From: an uncultured Caldilineaceae bacterium
GTDB taxonomy: Bacteria > Chloroflexota > Anaerolineae > Caldilineales > Caldilineaceae
Assembly: GCA_951812725.1 (NCBI GenBank)
Contig: OX638330.1
Location: 1,240,001 to 1,304,000, forward strand
Reading direction: 5' to 3'
DNA: 64,000 nucleotides
Shown piece by piece: positions 44,391 to 52,930 of this stretch; position 1 is the first letter of the stretch; every line of letters begins with the position of its first letter. The translations under genes were made by a program, and so were the position numbers. Below the pieces are notes generated by a model. It did no database searches. It saw only the letters and a program-made list of their open reading frames with translations, and had not been told where the DNA came from.

Positions 44391-45449
44391 ATGTCGGAAC
44401 GCACGTTATATGCAGGAACATACACACAGAAAGACAGCGAAGGCATCTACATTTATCGCTTCAATACGGAGACCGGCGCTTTGCGCCAGCAAGCCGTCGT
44501 CGCCGGACACGAGAATCCCTCCTTTCTGACGTTTCACCCAGAGGGCCACATTCTTTACGCCGTCAACGAGGATGTTGATGCCGGGCAGGTCAGCAGCTTC
44601 GCCATTGACCCTGATACGGGCGGACTGACCCACCTGAACACACAGCCCACACACGGCACTGCGCCCTGCCACCTGGTTGTTGAACCCGGCGCCGGCACGC
44701 TGGTGGTGGCCAACTACTACAGCGGCAATGTTGCGGTCTATCCTCTGAATGCGGACGGCACTATTGGTGATCCTGTGCAGAACATACAGCACCACGGCAG
44801 CGGCCCCAACCAGGAGCGGCAGGAAGCGGCCCACGCGCACTCCGCAACGATGAGCCCCGATGGCAGCCGCGTCTATGTTGCCGACCTGGGGATGGACAAG
44901 GTGATGATTTATCGCCTAGTGGATGGGCGGCTGGTAGCCAACCAACCGGACAGCGTTGGCGTGCAAGGCGGAGCCGGGCCGCGTCATTTTGACTTCCATC
45001 CCAACGGGCGGTTCGCCTACATTATCAACGAACTGGATTTGACGGTGACGGTATGCGCGTTTGATGCCGACACGGGTGCGCTGAACCCGAAACAGACGAT
45101 TTCAACGCTGCCCGAAGGTGTGGACGACCGCAGCGGTTTCAGTTGCGCGGACATACATGTTTCGGCGGATGGCCGCTTCGTCTACGGGTCGAACCGCGGT
45201 CATCATACAATTGCGATATTCGCGGTTGACCAGGAGAGCGGACTCCTGACGGCGGCAGGCCATGCTTCGACGCGGGGAGAGACGCCCCGAAACTTTACGC
45301 TCGACCCGAGCGGCGCGTGGCTGCTGGCCGCGAACCAGGACACGGACGACATCAGTGTATTCAGCCGCGATGCCGATAGCGGTCAGTTGACGCCGGTTGG
45401 CGACATGGTCTGGGCGCCGATGCCGGTCTGTCTGAAGTTTGGCCCGTAG
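44391..45449 (+). CDS. Lactonase family beta-propeller (6-phosphogluconolactonase-like)
   Basis: A 352-residue seven-bladed propeller of the YbhE/Pgl family (PF10282), hydrolysing 6-phosphogluconolactone or other sugar lactones. Blade signatures recur: 'NPSFLTFHPEGHILYAVNE', 'PCHLVVEPGAGTLVVANY', 'HSATMSPDGSRVYVADLG', 'GPRHFDFHPNGRFAYIINE', 'ADIHVSADGRFVYGSNRG' and 'PRNFTLDPSGAWLLAANQD'. There is no signal peptide, indicating cytosolic action. AGGAG precedes the ATG. The LLM oxidoreductase gene follows by 21 bases, so sugar-lactone metabolism and that enzyme may be coexpressed. Confidence 0.92.
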   Translation: MSERTLYAGTYTQKDSEGIYIYRFNTETGALRQQAVVAGHENPSFLTFHPEGHILYAVNEDVDAGQVSSFAIDPDTGGLTHLNTQPTHGTAPCHLVVEPGAGTLVVANYYSGNVAVYPLNADGTIGDPVQNIQHHGSGPNQERQEAAHAHSATMSPDGSRVYVADLGMDKVMIYRLVDGRLVANQPDSVGVQGGAGPRHFDFHPNGRFAYIINELDLTVTVCAFDADTGALNPKQTISTLPEGVDDRSGFSCADIHVSADGRFVYGSNRGHHTIAIFAVDQESGLLTAAGHASTRGETPRNFTLDPSGAWLLAANQDTDDISVFSRDADSGQLTPVGDMVWAPMPVCLKFGP

Positions 45450-45470
45450 TCATTACCTAAGGAGCAGCTC

Positions 45471-46730
45471 TTGCAATTCGGCATTTTTTACGAACACCAA
45501 CTGCCGCGGCCTTGGGAAGAGGATAGCGAGCACCGCCTTTTGAAAGAGGCGCTGGACCAGGTGGAGCTGGCGGACCGGCTTGGGATCGACTACGCCTGGG
45601 AGGTCGAGCATCATTTCCTGGAGGAGTACTCCCACTCATCGGCGCCGGAGGTATTTCTGGCCGCGTGCAGCCAGCGGACGCGGCAGATCCGGTTGGGGCA
45701 TGGCATCGTACTTATGCCGAGCGCCTTCAATCATCCGGCGAGGGTGGCCGAGCGAATTGCGACCCTGGACCTGATCAGCGATGGACGGGTGGAGTGGGGG
45801 ACCGGCGCATCCAGCAGCCGCAGCGAGCTGGAGGGGTTTGGCATCGACCCGGCGCAGAAGCATGTGATGTGGGAGGAATCGGTGCGGGAGGCGGCGAAGA
45901 TGATGGTGATGGAGCCGTATGGCGGCTTCGAGGGCCAAAGCTTTGCGATGCCGGCGCGCAATGTTGTGCCGAAGCCGCTGCAGAAGCCTCATCCGCCTCT
46001 GTGGCTGGCCTGTTCGAGCCGGGAGACGATCAAGATTGCGGCGCGCTATGGTATGGGCGCGCTGACCTTTGCTTTCATCGATCCTGGCAGCGCTTCTCAT
46101 TGGGTGGAGGAGTACTACGAGACGTTTGAGAAGGAGTGCAATCCGATCGGCAGGGCGGTCAATCCAAACCTTGCGGTCGTGGCCGGGTTTATGCTTCATG
46201 AGGATGGCGACGAGGCGGAACGGCGGGGGGCGCGCAATTTCCAGTTCTTCGGCTATGCGTTGAGCCACTTCTATATTACGGGCAGCCATTTGCCCGGCCA
46301 ATTTGACCTGTGGAAGGACTTTCAGCGCAATATGCCGGACAAATATGAACCGGCTGCCGGAATCGGCAGCCCGTCGCAGGTGGCACAGAACCTGGAGGCG
46401 CTGGAGGAGGCGGGTGTGGACCAGGTCGTGTTTGTGCAGCAGGCCGGCAACAACCGGCACGAGCACATCTGTGAGTCGCTGGAGCTGTTTGCCGAGCAGG
46501 TGATGCCTGCTTTCAAAGAGCGGCACGAGGCGCGGCAACAGCAGAAGGCGGCACGCCTGGCGCCGGCGATTGAACGGGCGATGCAGCAGGTTGCTGTGTT
46601 GCCGAATGTGGATAGTTTGCCTGCGCTGGACGCTTACCCGGTTATGGCGGCCAAGGCCGGGCTGTCGGAGCAACCGCAACGACCGACGGAGGGGGACAAC
46701 ATAGTCACTGCGATTTCGGGCCGCGGGTGA
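45471..46730 (+). CDS. LLM-class flavin-dependent oxidoreductase
   Basis: A 419-residue luciferase-like monooxygenase, FMN- or F420-dependent. The N-terminal 'MQFGIFYEHQLPRPWEED' strand, 'VEHHFLEEYSHSSAPEVFLA', 'LDLISDGRVEWGTGASSS' and 'LWLACSSRETIKIAARYG' match bacterial LLM enzymes. The start is TTG at 45471 with AAGGAG seven bases upstream. The C-terminal 60 residues are a charged extension beyond the barrel. Its substrate is unknown; relatives oxidise aldehydes or organosulfur compounds. A strong terminator follows. Confidence 0.9.
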   Translation: MQFGIFYEHQLPRPWEEDSEHRLLKEALDQVELADRLGIDYAWEVEHHFLEEYSHSSAPEVFLAACSQRTRQIRLGHGIVLMPSAFNHPARVAERIATLDLISDGRVEWGTGASSSRSELEGFGIDPAQKHVMWEESVREAAKMMVMEPYGGFEGQSFAMPARNVVPKPLQKPHPPLWLACSSRETIKIAARYGMGALTFAFIDPGSASHWVEEYYETFEKECNPIGRAVNPNLAVVAGFMLHEDGDEAERRGARNFQFFGYALSHFYITGSHLPGQFDLWKDFQRNMPDKYEPAAGIGSPSQVAQNLEALEEAGVDQVVFVQQAGNNRHEHICESLELFAEQVMPAFKERHEARQQQKAARLAPAIERAMQQVAVLPNVDSLPALDAYPVMAAKAGLSEQPQRPTEGDNIVTAISGRG

Positions 46731-46795
46731 AGTTGACCTGGCGAAATTTAACTTTGGTCCTGTCAAAGTCGTGGACCGGGGGCCGGAGCAAGAAG

Positions 46796-46831
46796 AAGGA
46801 GGCGATTTCTATTGGAAATCGCCTCCTTTTT
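46796..46831. terminator. Rho-independent terminator between convergent genes
   Basis: AAGGAGGCGATTTC (46796-46809) pairs perfectly with GAAATCGCCTCCTT (46815-46828) around a TATTG loop, giving a 14-bp stem followed by a T-run. It lies 65 bases after the LLM stop and 45 bases before the convergent GH2 stop. An A-rich left flank means it may also serve the minus-strand gene. Confidence 0.93.
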
Positions 46832-46872
46832 GCGTTTACGTAGAGCAGTTAAGGTTAGAGTAGAGTCATTCC

Positions 46873-48693
46873 TCAGCTGCTTGATTCAATTGCTGCCGGC
46901 CTCTTCTGTGCCGACCGAATCCGCTCCATGTCGAATTTCAACGAGCGGTCGAAGCCGTAGATTCCGTTCTGTTCCTGGTAGATATCGGTTAGTTGCGTGT
47001 AGCAATAGCCGAAATGGGCTGGGTCGTCAAGCAGGATTTCACATAGGCGGGTGAAGCGCGCGTAAAACTCTTCGATAGACTGCGGCCTCTCGCCGTATCC
47101 CCAGGAATCTTCCCCGGCCTTTACCTCCGGGTTCCACCAGATGCCCCCGAACTCGCTGACGAAGAACGGTTGTCCTCGGTAGGGGATCGACCAGGTTTGT
47201 CCATCGCGACTGTTGCAGTAGGGGTTGCCGGCGGCAATATGGGCGTGGCGCGCGGCGAAGATTTCGACATCCTGCGTGTAGTCATGACTATCATAGACGT
47301 CGGCTTCGGGTACGCGATGGGCGTAGCCGGAGGTATCGAGCACCGGCCGCGTCCGGTCCATTGCTTTTGTTGCCAGGAACAGCCCGCGCGTCACGGCGTC
47401 AAGTGTTGTAATGCGATCGTGCAGCGGCTGCCAGGTCTCGTTCAGGGGGCACCAGCCGATGATCGAAGGATGGGAGTAGTCCCTCTCCAGGATTTCGAGC
47501 CATTCGGTGATGTATGAAGAAGACGGCTGTTGATGGTCCTCGACCGGGCCGTAGCCGCGGCAGCCCCAGTCGCCGAATTCACCCCAGACAAGATAGCCGA
47601 GACGGTCGGCATGGTAGAGGAAGCGCTCCTCGAAGACTTTCTGGTGCAAGCGTGCGCCGTTGAAACCGGCCTCGATGCTCAGTTCGATGTCGCGGCGCAG
47701 GGCTTCGTCGCTGGGCGCGGTCATGATGCCGTCCGGGTAGTAGCCCTGATCAAGGACCAGCCTTTGGAAGACCGGCTGGCCGTTCATAGTGATCGCTTTT
47801 CCGTTGATGGCAACGCTGCGCAGGCCAGTATAGCTGCGGGCTTCGTCGACCACAGTGCCTTGATCATCTGTCAGACGCAGAGTGACGTCGTAGAGATGGG
47901 GGTCTTCGATCGACCAGAGCCGGCGGCGCTCTTCGGGAATACTCAGCTCCAGCTGCGGGCAGAGGTCCAGGTCGGCGGAGCACTCGGCCGCGGCGACGAC
48001 GCCTTTCTCGTCGAGAAGTTGGGCCTGCAAGCGCAGTCCCTTTCGCTCTGCAGCTTGAGAATGATCCGCTGCTGACGGACGATGCACGAGCGGTTGCTCA
48101 AGCCGGATCACGCTGTTGGCGACATCGGGAGTGAGGCGGGGGCGGCCCAGATGGATCTCCGGGACAGGTTCCAGCCAAACGCTCTGCCAGATGCCGGTTG
48201 TGCGAACGTAGATCGCTCCGCGGGGTCCGAAAGTCTGGGCCTGTTTACCGCGCGGCTGGGGATCGCGGTGATTGTCGCGGGCGCGCACGACGATGGTCAC
48301 GCGCTCGCCCGGCTGGGCGGCGTCGCTCAAATCGCATGTGAAGGGGCTGAATCCGCCTCTGTGACGGCCGACCTCCTGCCCATTGACCCACACTGTGGCG
48401 TCATAGTCTACTGCCTGGAAGTGGAGAAGGACGCGGCGGCCCTGCCACTGGCTGGGAATATCCACCTCGCGGCGGTACCAGACGGCCTCGAGGAAGTCGT
48501 GGTTTTCGACGCCGGACAGTTTCGATTCCGGGCAGAAGGGGACGGTAATCTGGCTTGTGAGAGGGCGCGTCAGGAGTCCTCTTTCCAGGCCGCTGTCGCC
48601 CTGGTCGATTTCGAACTGCCATGGGCCGTTGAGGCAGAGCCAGTCGTTGCGGGCAAACTGCGGGCGCGGGTATTCGGGGCGGGGCGTGGTCAT
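46873..48693 (-). CDS. Glycoside hydrolase family 2 protein
   Basis: A 606-residue GH2 enzyme with beta-galactosidase/glucuronidase/mannosidase architecture. It has an N-terminal jelly-roll ('LNGPWQFEID', 'LHFQAVDYDATVWVNGQEV', 'GGFSPFTCDL'), an immunoglobulin-like domain, and a TIM barrel. The acid/base Glu lies in 'IIGWCPLNETWQPLHD' and the nucleophile in 'QPFFVSEFGGIWW'. No signal peptide is present, so it acts on imported oligosaccharides. The 'GARLHQKVFEERFLYHADRLG' stretch is typical of the uncharacterised bacterial branch. The specificity is unknown. CGGAGTC precedes the ATG. Confidence 0.92.
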   Translation of the reverse strand: MTTPRPEYPRPQFARNDWLCLNGPWQFEIDQGDSGLERGLLTRPLTSQITVPFCPESKLSGVENHDFLEAVWYRREVDIPSQWQGRRVLLHFQAVDYDATVWVNGQEVGRHRGGFSPFTCDLSDAAQPGERVTIVVRARDNHRDPQPRGKQAQTFGPRGAIYVRTTGIWQSVWLEPVPEIHLGRPRLTPDVANSVIRLEQPLVHRPSAADHSQAAERKGLRLQAQLLDEKGVVAAAECSADLDLCPQLELSIPEERRRLWSIEDPHLYDVTLRLTDDQGTVVDEARSYTGLRSVAINGKAITMNGQPVFQRLVLDQGYYPDGIMTAPSDEALRRDIELSIEAGFNGARLHQKVFEERFLYHADRLGYLVWGEFGDWGCRGYGPVEDHQQPSSSYITEWLEILERDYSHPSIIGWCPLNETWQPLHDRITTLDAVTRGLFLATKAMDRTRPVLDTSGYAHRVPEADVYDSHDYTQDVEIFAARHAHIAAGNPYCNSRDGQTWSIPYRGQPFFVSEFGGIWWNPEVKAGEDSWGYGERPQSIEEFYARFTRLCEILLDDPAHFGYCYTQLTDIYQEQNGIYGFDRSLKFDMERIRSAQKRPAAIESSS

Positions 48694-48836
48694 TGGAAGA
48701 CTCCGGAAGGCTGGTGTGTAAAGTGTCTGAGGCCAGATGGCGATGGAGAAGAATCTGCCGAAAAAAAACTGGTTCGGTTAGGAAGAAGGAGTTCAATCAA
48801 GAACTGATCCGAGTGGGCCAATGTTCAAATCTAAGG

Positions 48837-49190
48837 TCAACGCAGTTGGCGCCAGGCGCGGATTCTCCTTCGGATCAGTGAGTCGGCCGAATCACGATGT
48901 AGTTTTTCGTACTCTCTAAGGCTTTCTTCTATTTTTGTGTCAAACGATTCTTTGTGAGCCAGGTAATACGAAATCGCCGCTTGAATCTGGTCCTTCGTCA
49001 ACATTGGATGCTGCCTCTGAATTTCAGCGACGTCATCGCCGAACTGCAAATAGTCCAGAGCAATCTGTTGAACTTTGAAGTTGGCTTCGGCAATAGTTGG
49101 CACGCCGTTTTCATTGAAGGATATAGCGGCCAATTCGTTGGGGTCAGTATTTTCAGGTTCGGCTGTGTAGTTTAAAGGCTTGTCCGTCAT
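48837..49190 (-). CDS. DUF433-type antitoxin-like small protein
   Basis: A 117-residue protein. Its middle ('IALDYLQFGDDVAEIQRQHP' then 'MLTKDQIQAAISYYLAHKE') matches the DUF433 helix-turn-helix, used by antitoxins paired with PIN-like DUF5615 toxins. No such toxin gene follows; the next feature downstream is the GH2 gene 144 bases on. Its start overlaps the stop of the alcohol dehydrogenase gene by four bases (ATGA), an unusual coupling for an antitoxin. The C-terminal 'RRRIRAWRQLR' is strongly basic. Confidence 0.75.
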   Translation of the reverse strand: MTDKPLNYTAEPENTDPNELAAISFNENGVPTIAEANFKVQQIALDYLQFGDDVAEIQRQHPMLTKDQIQAAISYYLAHKESFDTKIEESLREYEKLHRDSADSLIRRRIRAWRQLR

Positions 49191-50236
49191 ACTCTGTCAG
49201 GTACCAGCAGTACTTTGGAAACGTTACCGGGGTTGCGGATCAGGCGTTGGAACCAGTCTCCGCCTTCGCCGAGGGGCGCCTCCACAATCCAGGGATCGAG
49301 GCGGTAGTGGCCGGCGTGCAATTCTTCCAGACCGTCGGCAAAGTCGGCGGCGCCGTAGGCAAAGCTGCCGCGTACGGTCAATTCCTGGCGGATAATCGCC
49401 GCGGCGGGCATGGGGCTGGTCTCCTCGTGCAGGCCGGAGAGGATCAGGATTCCGGCGTTGCGGGTGGCGGCTACGCACTGGGTGCGGGTACCGCCGGTCC
49501 CGACGGCGTCAATTGAGACCGCGACACCGTCGCCGGCAGTGGCGTCCTTCACGACCTCGACCACGTCGGCGCCCTGATCGGTCGCGCCAGGGCCTGCCGC
49601 TGAGGGCGAAATCATGATGCCGCCGAGCTCGCCGCCCATTGCCAGCCTTTCGGGATCGAGGTCGGCGATGAAAATGCGCTCGGCGCCGGCTAGCTGGAGT
49701 GCCTGCAAGGCCAGCAGACCGATGGGCCCGGCGCCGATGATAAGGGCGGACTCGCCAGCGACGTCGCCGGCCAGCCTGCCGATGCGGACGCCGACCCCAA
49801 CCGGTTCGGTCAGCGCGCCGCTGCGTAGTGACATGCCGTCGGGCAGTTTGTGGGTTACGAAGGCCGGAGTGCTGACGTATTCGGCGAAGGCACCGGGCCT
49901 GTGTGCACCGACCAGCCGCCTTTCCGGACAGAGTTGGGTAAGCCCCATGCGGCAGGTGCGGCACTGTTCGCAGTAGGTAAGGGGGTTGACCGTCACAGCG
50001 TCGCCGACACTGAAATTGGTCACGTCGCGTCCCACTTCCACGATCTCGCCGGCAAACTCATGCCCCATTACCAGCGGCGGCGTACGCAGGGCGTTGTGTC
50101 CGAGGAACCCGCTCAACTCCGAGCCGCAGATGCCGGCAAAGGCGACGCGGATCACCACTTCATCGGCCGTGGGCGAGGGATCCGGCTGCTCCTGTATTTC
50201 CATCTTTTCCGGGGCGGTCCAGACAAGCGCTTGCAT
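49187..50236 (-). CDS. Zinc-dependent alcohol dehydrogenase (threonine/sorbitol dehydrogenase-like)
   Basis: A medium-chain dehydrogenase/reductase, 349 residues from the ATG at 50236 (MQALVWTAPEKME), which has GGAGGAGT at ideal distance; a frame to 50305 lacks this. Catalytic zinc ligands are C in 'GICGSELSGFLG', and H/E in 'GHEFAGEIVEVG'. The structural zinc lobe is 'YCEQCRTCRMGLTQLC'. The Rossmann motif is 'ALIIGAGPIGLLALQALQ'. It probably oxidises a polyol or sugar alcohol to the ketose, consistent with nearby enolase-superfamily and lactonase genes. It is transcribed with the DUF433 gene. Confidence 0.9.
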   Translation of the reverse strand: MQALVWTAPEKMEIQEQPDPSPTADEVVIRVAFAGICGSELSGFLGHNALRTPPLVMGHEFAGEIVEVGRDVTNFSVGDAVTVNPLTYCEQCRTCRMGLTQLCPERRLVGAHRPGAFAEYVSTPAFVTHKLPDGMSLRSGALTEPVGVGVRIGRLAGDVAGESALIIGAGPIGLLALQALQLAGAERIFIADLDPERLAMGGELGGIMISPSAAGPGATDQGADVVEVVKDATAGDGVAVSIDAVGTGGTRTQCVAATRNAGILILSGLHEETSPMPAAAIIRQELTVRGSFAYGAADFADGLEELHAGHYRLDPWIVEAPLGEGGDWFQRLIRNPGNVSKVLLVPDRV

Positions 50237-50589
50237 AGTACTCCTCCACAAATGTCCTGCGTAGGTGTTTAGCCCCATCATACGGAAAGCTGGCATGATC
50301 TGCAATATGACGCGCCTCTTCAGCGCACAGCGAGGCGGGCATTGAACATTCTCTTGGGAACAGCATTCCGCGGGGGCGATCAGCTTGCGAAGATCGCGAG
50401 TCGCGTGTAGGCTTTTCAGGATATGGTGACGGCAGGCAAACCCTTTCTACACGCCAGCAGTTCATCTTTCCCCTTGCGATCCTGATGTCGATGGGCAATC
50501 AGTTCTTCGAACCAAGTCTGCGAGTTCCAAGCCGGTCCTCCCGGGTCAGCGGGGAAATCGTATTCTTCAACCTCTTTTAGGAGCACCAA

Positions 50590-51729
50590 ATGAAGATCAC
50601 TGACATTACCGCGTATCCGGTTTGGGCCGGCCATCGCAACTTTCTTTTCGTCGTCGTCGATACCGATGAAGGAATTTACGGCGTGGGCGAGGCCGGTTTG
50701 ACGAGCCGCGAGCAGGCGGTGATAGGCGCGTTCAATGATTTCAAGGAAGTGCTGGTGGGTCAGGACCCGTTTCGCATCGAGCACATCTGGCAGGTATTAT
50801 TTCGCGGCGGCTTTTTTCCTGCGCAGCGCGTGCTGAGCTCGGCCATCTCTGCGATTGATATTGCGCTGTGGGATATCAAGGGCAAGGCGTTGGGCGTGCC
50901 CATCTATGAGCTGCTGGGCGGACGTGTGCGCGACAAGGTCGTATGCTATCCTCACAATCACAGCCATGCGATGGAGGTGGAGCCGCTGGTCGAAAGCTGT
51001 CTGGAGACTAAGGAAGCGGGCTGGAAGTTTGTGCGCTGGGGATTGCCGCAGGACGGCGACATTCTGGAACCGCGCGATGCGGTGCGAACGGCTATACGCC
51101 AGTTTGAGGCGGTGCGGGAGGCGGTCGGCGACGAGATCGATATCTGTTTCGATGTGCACACGCGGCTGGATCTTCCCGACGTCGTCTGGCTGTGCCGCGA
51201 GGTGGAGCAGTATGCGCCATTCTTTATCGAGGATCCGCTGCGCTGTGAGAACCCAGACTCTTTCAAGACGTTGCGGCCGCGTACGCATGTGCCCATTGCG
51301 GCGGGGGAACAGTTCTCGTCGAAATGGGAGTTTCGGCAGTTGATAGAGGAGGAGTGGATCGACTATGCGCGCGTTGATATGTGCATTGCAGGAGGTTTCA
51401 CGGAAGCACGCAAGATTGCAGGGTGGTGTGAAACGCACTATATCAAACTGGTTGTACACAACCCGCTGGGTCCGGTTTCGTCGGCGGCCTGTCTGCAGAT
51501 GAATCTGGCGACATCCAACTTTGGTGTGCAGGAGCAGCCGCGCAAACCGGGAGAAACGCTGCCTGAGGTCGTGCCGGTCCATCACCACTGGGAGGATGGT
51601 TATATGCTGCCGACGGATCTGCCCGGGTTAGGGATTGAGTTTGATAGAGAGGCGGCGGCCCGCCATCCGTCTCAGAAGCGGGAGCTGCCACAGTTGCGGC
51701 GCCTGGATGGCTCGTTTACCAACTGGTAG
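50590..51729 (+). CDS. Enolase-superfamily dehydratase, galactonate/mannonate dehydratase-like
   Basis: A 379-residue MR/MLE family enzyme. Metal ligands appear as D in 'DICFDVHTRLDL', E in 'PFFIEDPLRCEN' and E in 'PIAAGEQFSSKWEFR'. The catalytic His is in 'LVVHNPLGPVSSA'. The N-terminal capping region 'AYPVWAGHRNFLFVVVDTDEGIYG' and 'DIALWDIKGKALGVPIYELLGG' are textbook for D-galactonate/D-mannonate dehydratases (DgoD/ManD group). The ATG at 50590 follows AGGAGC. Together with the alcohol dehydrogenase 92 bases downstream it suggests catabolism of a sugar acid. Confidence 0.92.
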   Translation: MKITDITAYPVWAGHRNFLFVVVDTDEGIYGVGEAGLTSREQAVIGAFNDFKEVLVGQDPFRIEHIWQVLFRGGFFPAQRVLSSAISAIDIALWDIKGKALGVPIYELLGGRVRDKVVCYPHNHSHAMEVEPLVESCLETKEAGWKFVRWGLPQDGDILEPRDAVRTAIRQFEAVREAVGDEIDICFDVHTRLDLPDVVWLCREVEQYAPFFIEDPLRCENPDSFKTLRPRTHVPIAAGEQFSSKWEFRQLIEEEWIDYARVDMCIAGGFTEARKIAGWCETHYIKLVVHNPLGPVSSAACLQMNLATSNFGVQEQPRKPGETLPEVVPVHHHWEDGYMLPTDLPGLGIEFDREAAARHPSQKRELPQLRRLDGSFTNW

Positions 51730-51820
51730 TAGAGGAACGCACTGTACTTGACGACACGGCAAGGGATCAGGCCAGGAAGAAACGACTGGGAAGTCGGGCA
51801 ATCGAGAAGGGATGGAATCC

Positions 51821-52846
51821 ATGAAGACTGCAGCGGTATTCGGAGAAAAGCAGGGCGGCGTGGTGGACGCGCCGAACCCAAAGGCCGGGGAAAACTGGGT
51901 CGTTGTCAAGATTCATACGGCTCCCATGTGTACGGAGTTCAAGACTTACGTAGGCGGAAATGAGGCTCCCTACCTGGGCCACGAAGCGGCGGGCGAAGTC
52001 GTGGAAGTCGCGCAGCCGTGCCGCGTAGAGGTGGGTGATCGGGTCGTGGTGATGCCGCAGACACCTTGCGGGCAGTGCGAACTGTGTCTTGACGGCGAGT
52101 ACATCCACTGCCTGGATTCGGAGACGCCGCCCCCGCAGCCTGAGGGCGGCGAAGGCAGGGCGACCATGTCCCAATTCATGCTCAAACAGGACTGGATGCT
52201 GGTGCCGATTCCCGATGGGATTTCATACGATCACGCGTCGATGGCCTGCTGCGGGCTGGGGCCGACTTTCGGCGCGGTGCAGCGTGCCAAGCTAGGCCCG
52301 GATGACACGCTGATGATCACAGGGCTGGGGCCGGTGGGGCTGGGCGGCGTCATCAATGGTACGCATCGCGGGGCTAACGTGATTGGCGTCGATATCAATC
52401 AGTACCGAGCCGCGAAGGCGCTCGAGTTGGGCGCGATTGCGGTGATCGACCCGACCGACCCCGACGCGCTGGAGAAAACGCTGGCGTTGACACGCGACGG
52501 ACGCGGCGTCGATCACAGCATAGACTGTTCGGGCGTGGTGGCGGCCCATCGTTTCTGCATCGACGCCACGCGGCGCAAAGGTTCGGTCAGTTTTGTGGGC
52601 GAGAGCGGGCAGGATGAGACGCCGATCCGAATCAGCACTGATATGCTGCGCAAGGGGTTGAGCCTGCACGGCTCGTGGCATTACAATATGGCGGATACGC
52701 CGCAGATTCTGCGCGTGATTGCGGCCAATGGCGACAAGCTCGATAGGCTCATTTCCCATAGCTTTCCCCTGGAGCGCGTGGAAGAGGCCTGGGACCTGCA
52801 GGCCAGCGGGCAATGCGCGAAAGTGGTGTTAAAGCCCTGGGCGTAG
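51821..52846 (+). CDS. Zinc-dependent medium-chain dehydrogenase
   Basis: A 341-residue MDR enzyme. Catalytic zinc region: 'PMCTEFKTYVGG' and 'GHEAAGEVVEVA'. Structural zinc lobe: 'TPCGQCELCLDGEYIHC'. Rossmann motif: 'LMITGLGPVGLGGVINGT'. AAGGG lies nine bases before the ATG at 51821; an in-frame ATG at 51812 is too close to it. The last 114 bases of the gene are repeated almost exactly at 55387-55500, beyond the RecQ-LRR gene, implying a duplication or recombination at this 3' end. It probably oxidises a sugar-derived alcohol. Confidence 0.9.
   Translation: MKTAAVFGEKQGGVVDAPNPKAGENWVVVKIHTAPMCTEFKTYVGGNEAPYLGHEAAGEVVEVAQPCRVEVGDRVVVMPQTPCGQCELCLDGEYIHCLDSETPPPQPEGGEGRATMSQFMLKQDWMLVPIPDGISYDHASMACCGLGPTFGAVQRAKLGPDDTLMITGLGPVGLGGVINGTHRGANVIGVDINQYRAAKALELGAIAVIDPTDPDALEKTLALTRDGRGVDHSIDCSGVVAAHRFCIDATRRKGSVSFVGESGQDETPIRISTDMLRKGLSLHGSWHYNMADTPQILRVIAANGDKLDRLISHSFPLERVEEAWDLQASGQCAKVVLKPWA
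52733..52846 (+). repeat. Direct repeat, left copy (3' end of the dehydrogenase gene)
   Basis: A 114-bp segment encoding the last 37 codons and stop of the dehydrogenase (GDKLDRLISHSF... to VLKPWA). It recurs at 55387-55500 with five substitutions by my count, only one of which changes an amino acid (Arg to Lys). The two copies bracket the RecQ-LRR gene. Confidence 0.9.
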
Positions 52847-52930
52847 TCGAATGGTCTCAGGGCTAGCGTCTGAGTCCGAATTTCTGTACCTATTGCGCCA
52901 TTACCTGTTTTCAGTGGACCCGCTCGATGC

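Noticed and set aside
46796..46831. Hairpin as a possible attenuator or riboswitch of the GH2 gene
   Set aside because: It is downstream of both convergent genes and has a perfect stem and T-run, so a terminator is the simpler reading.
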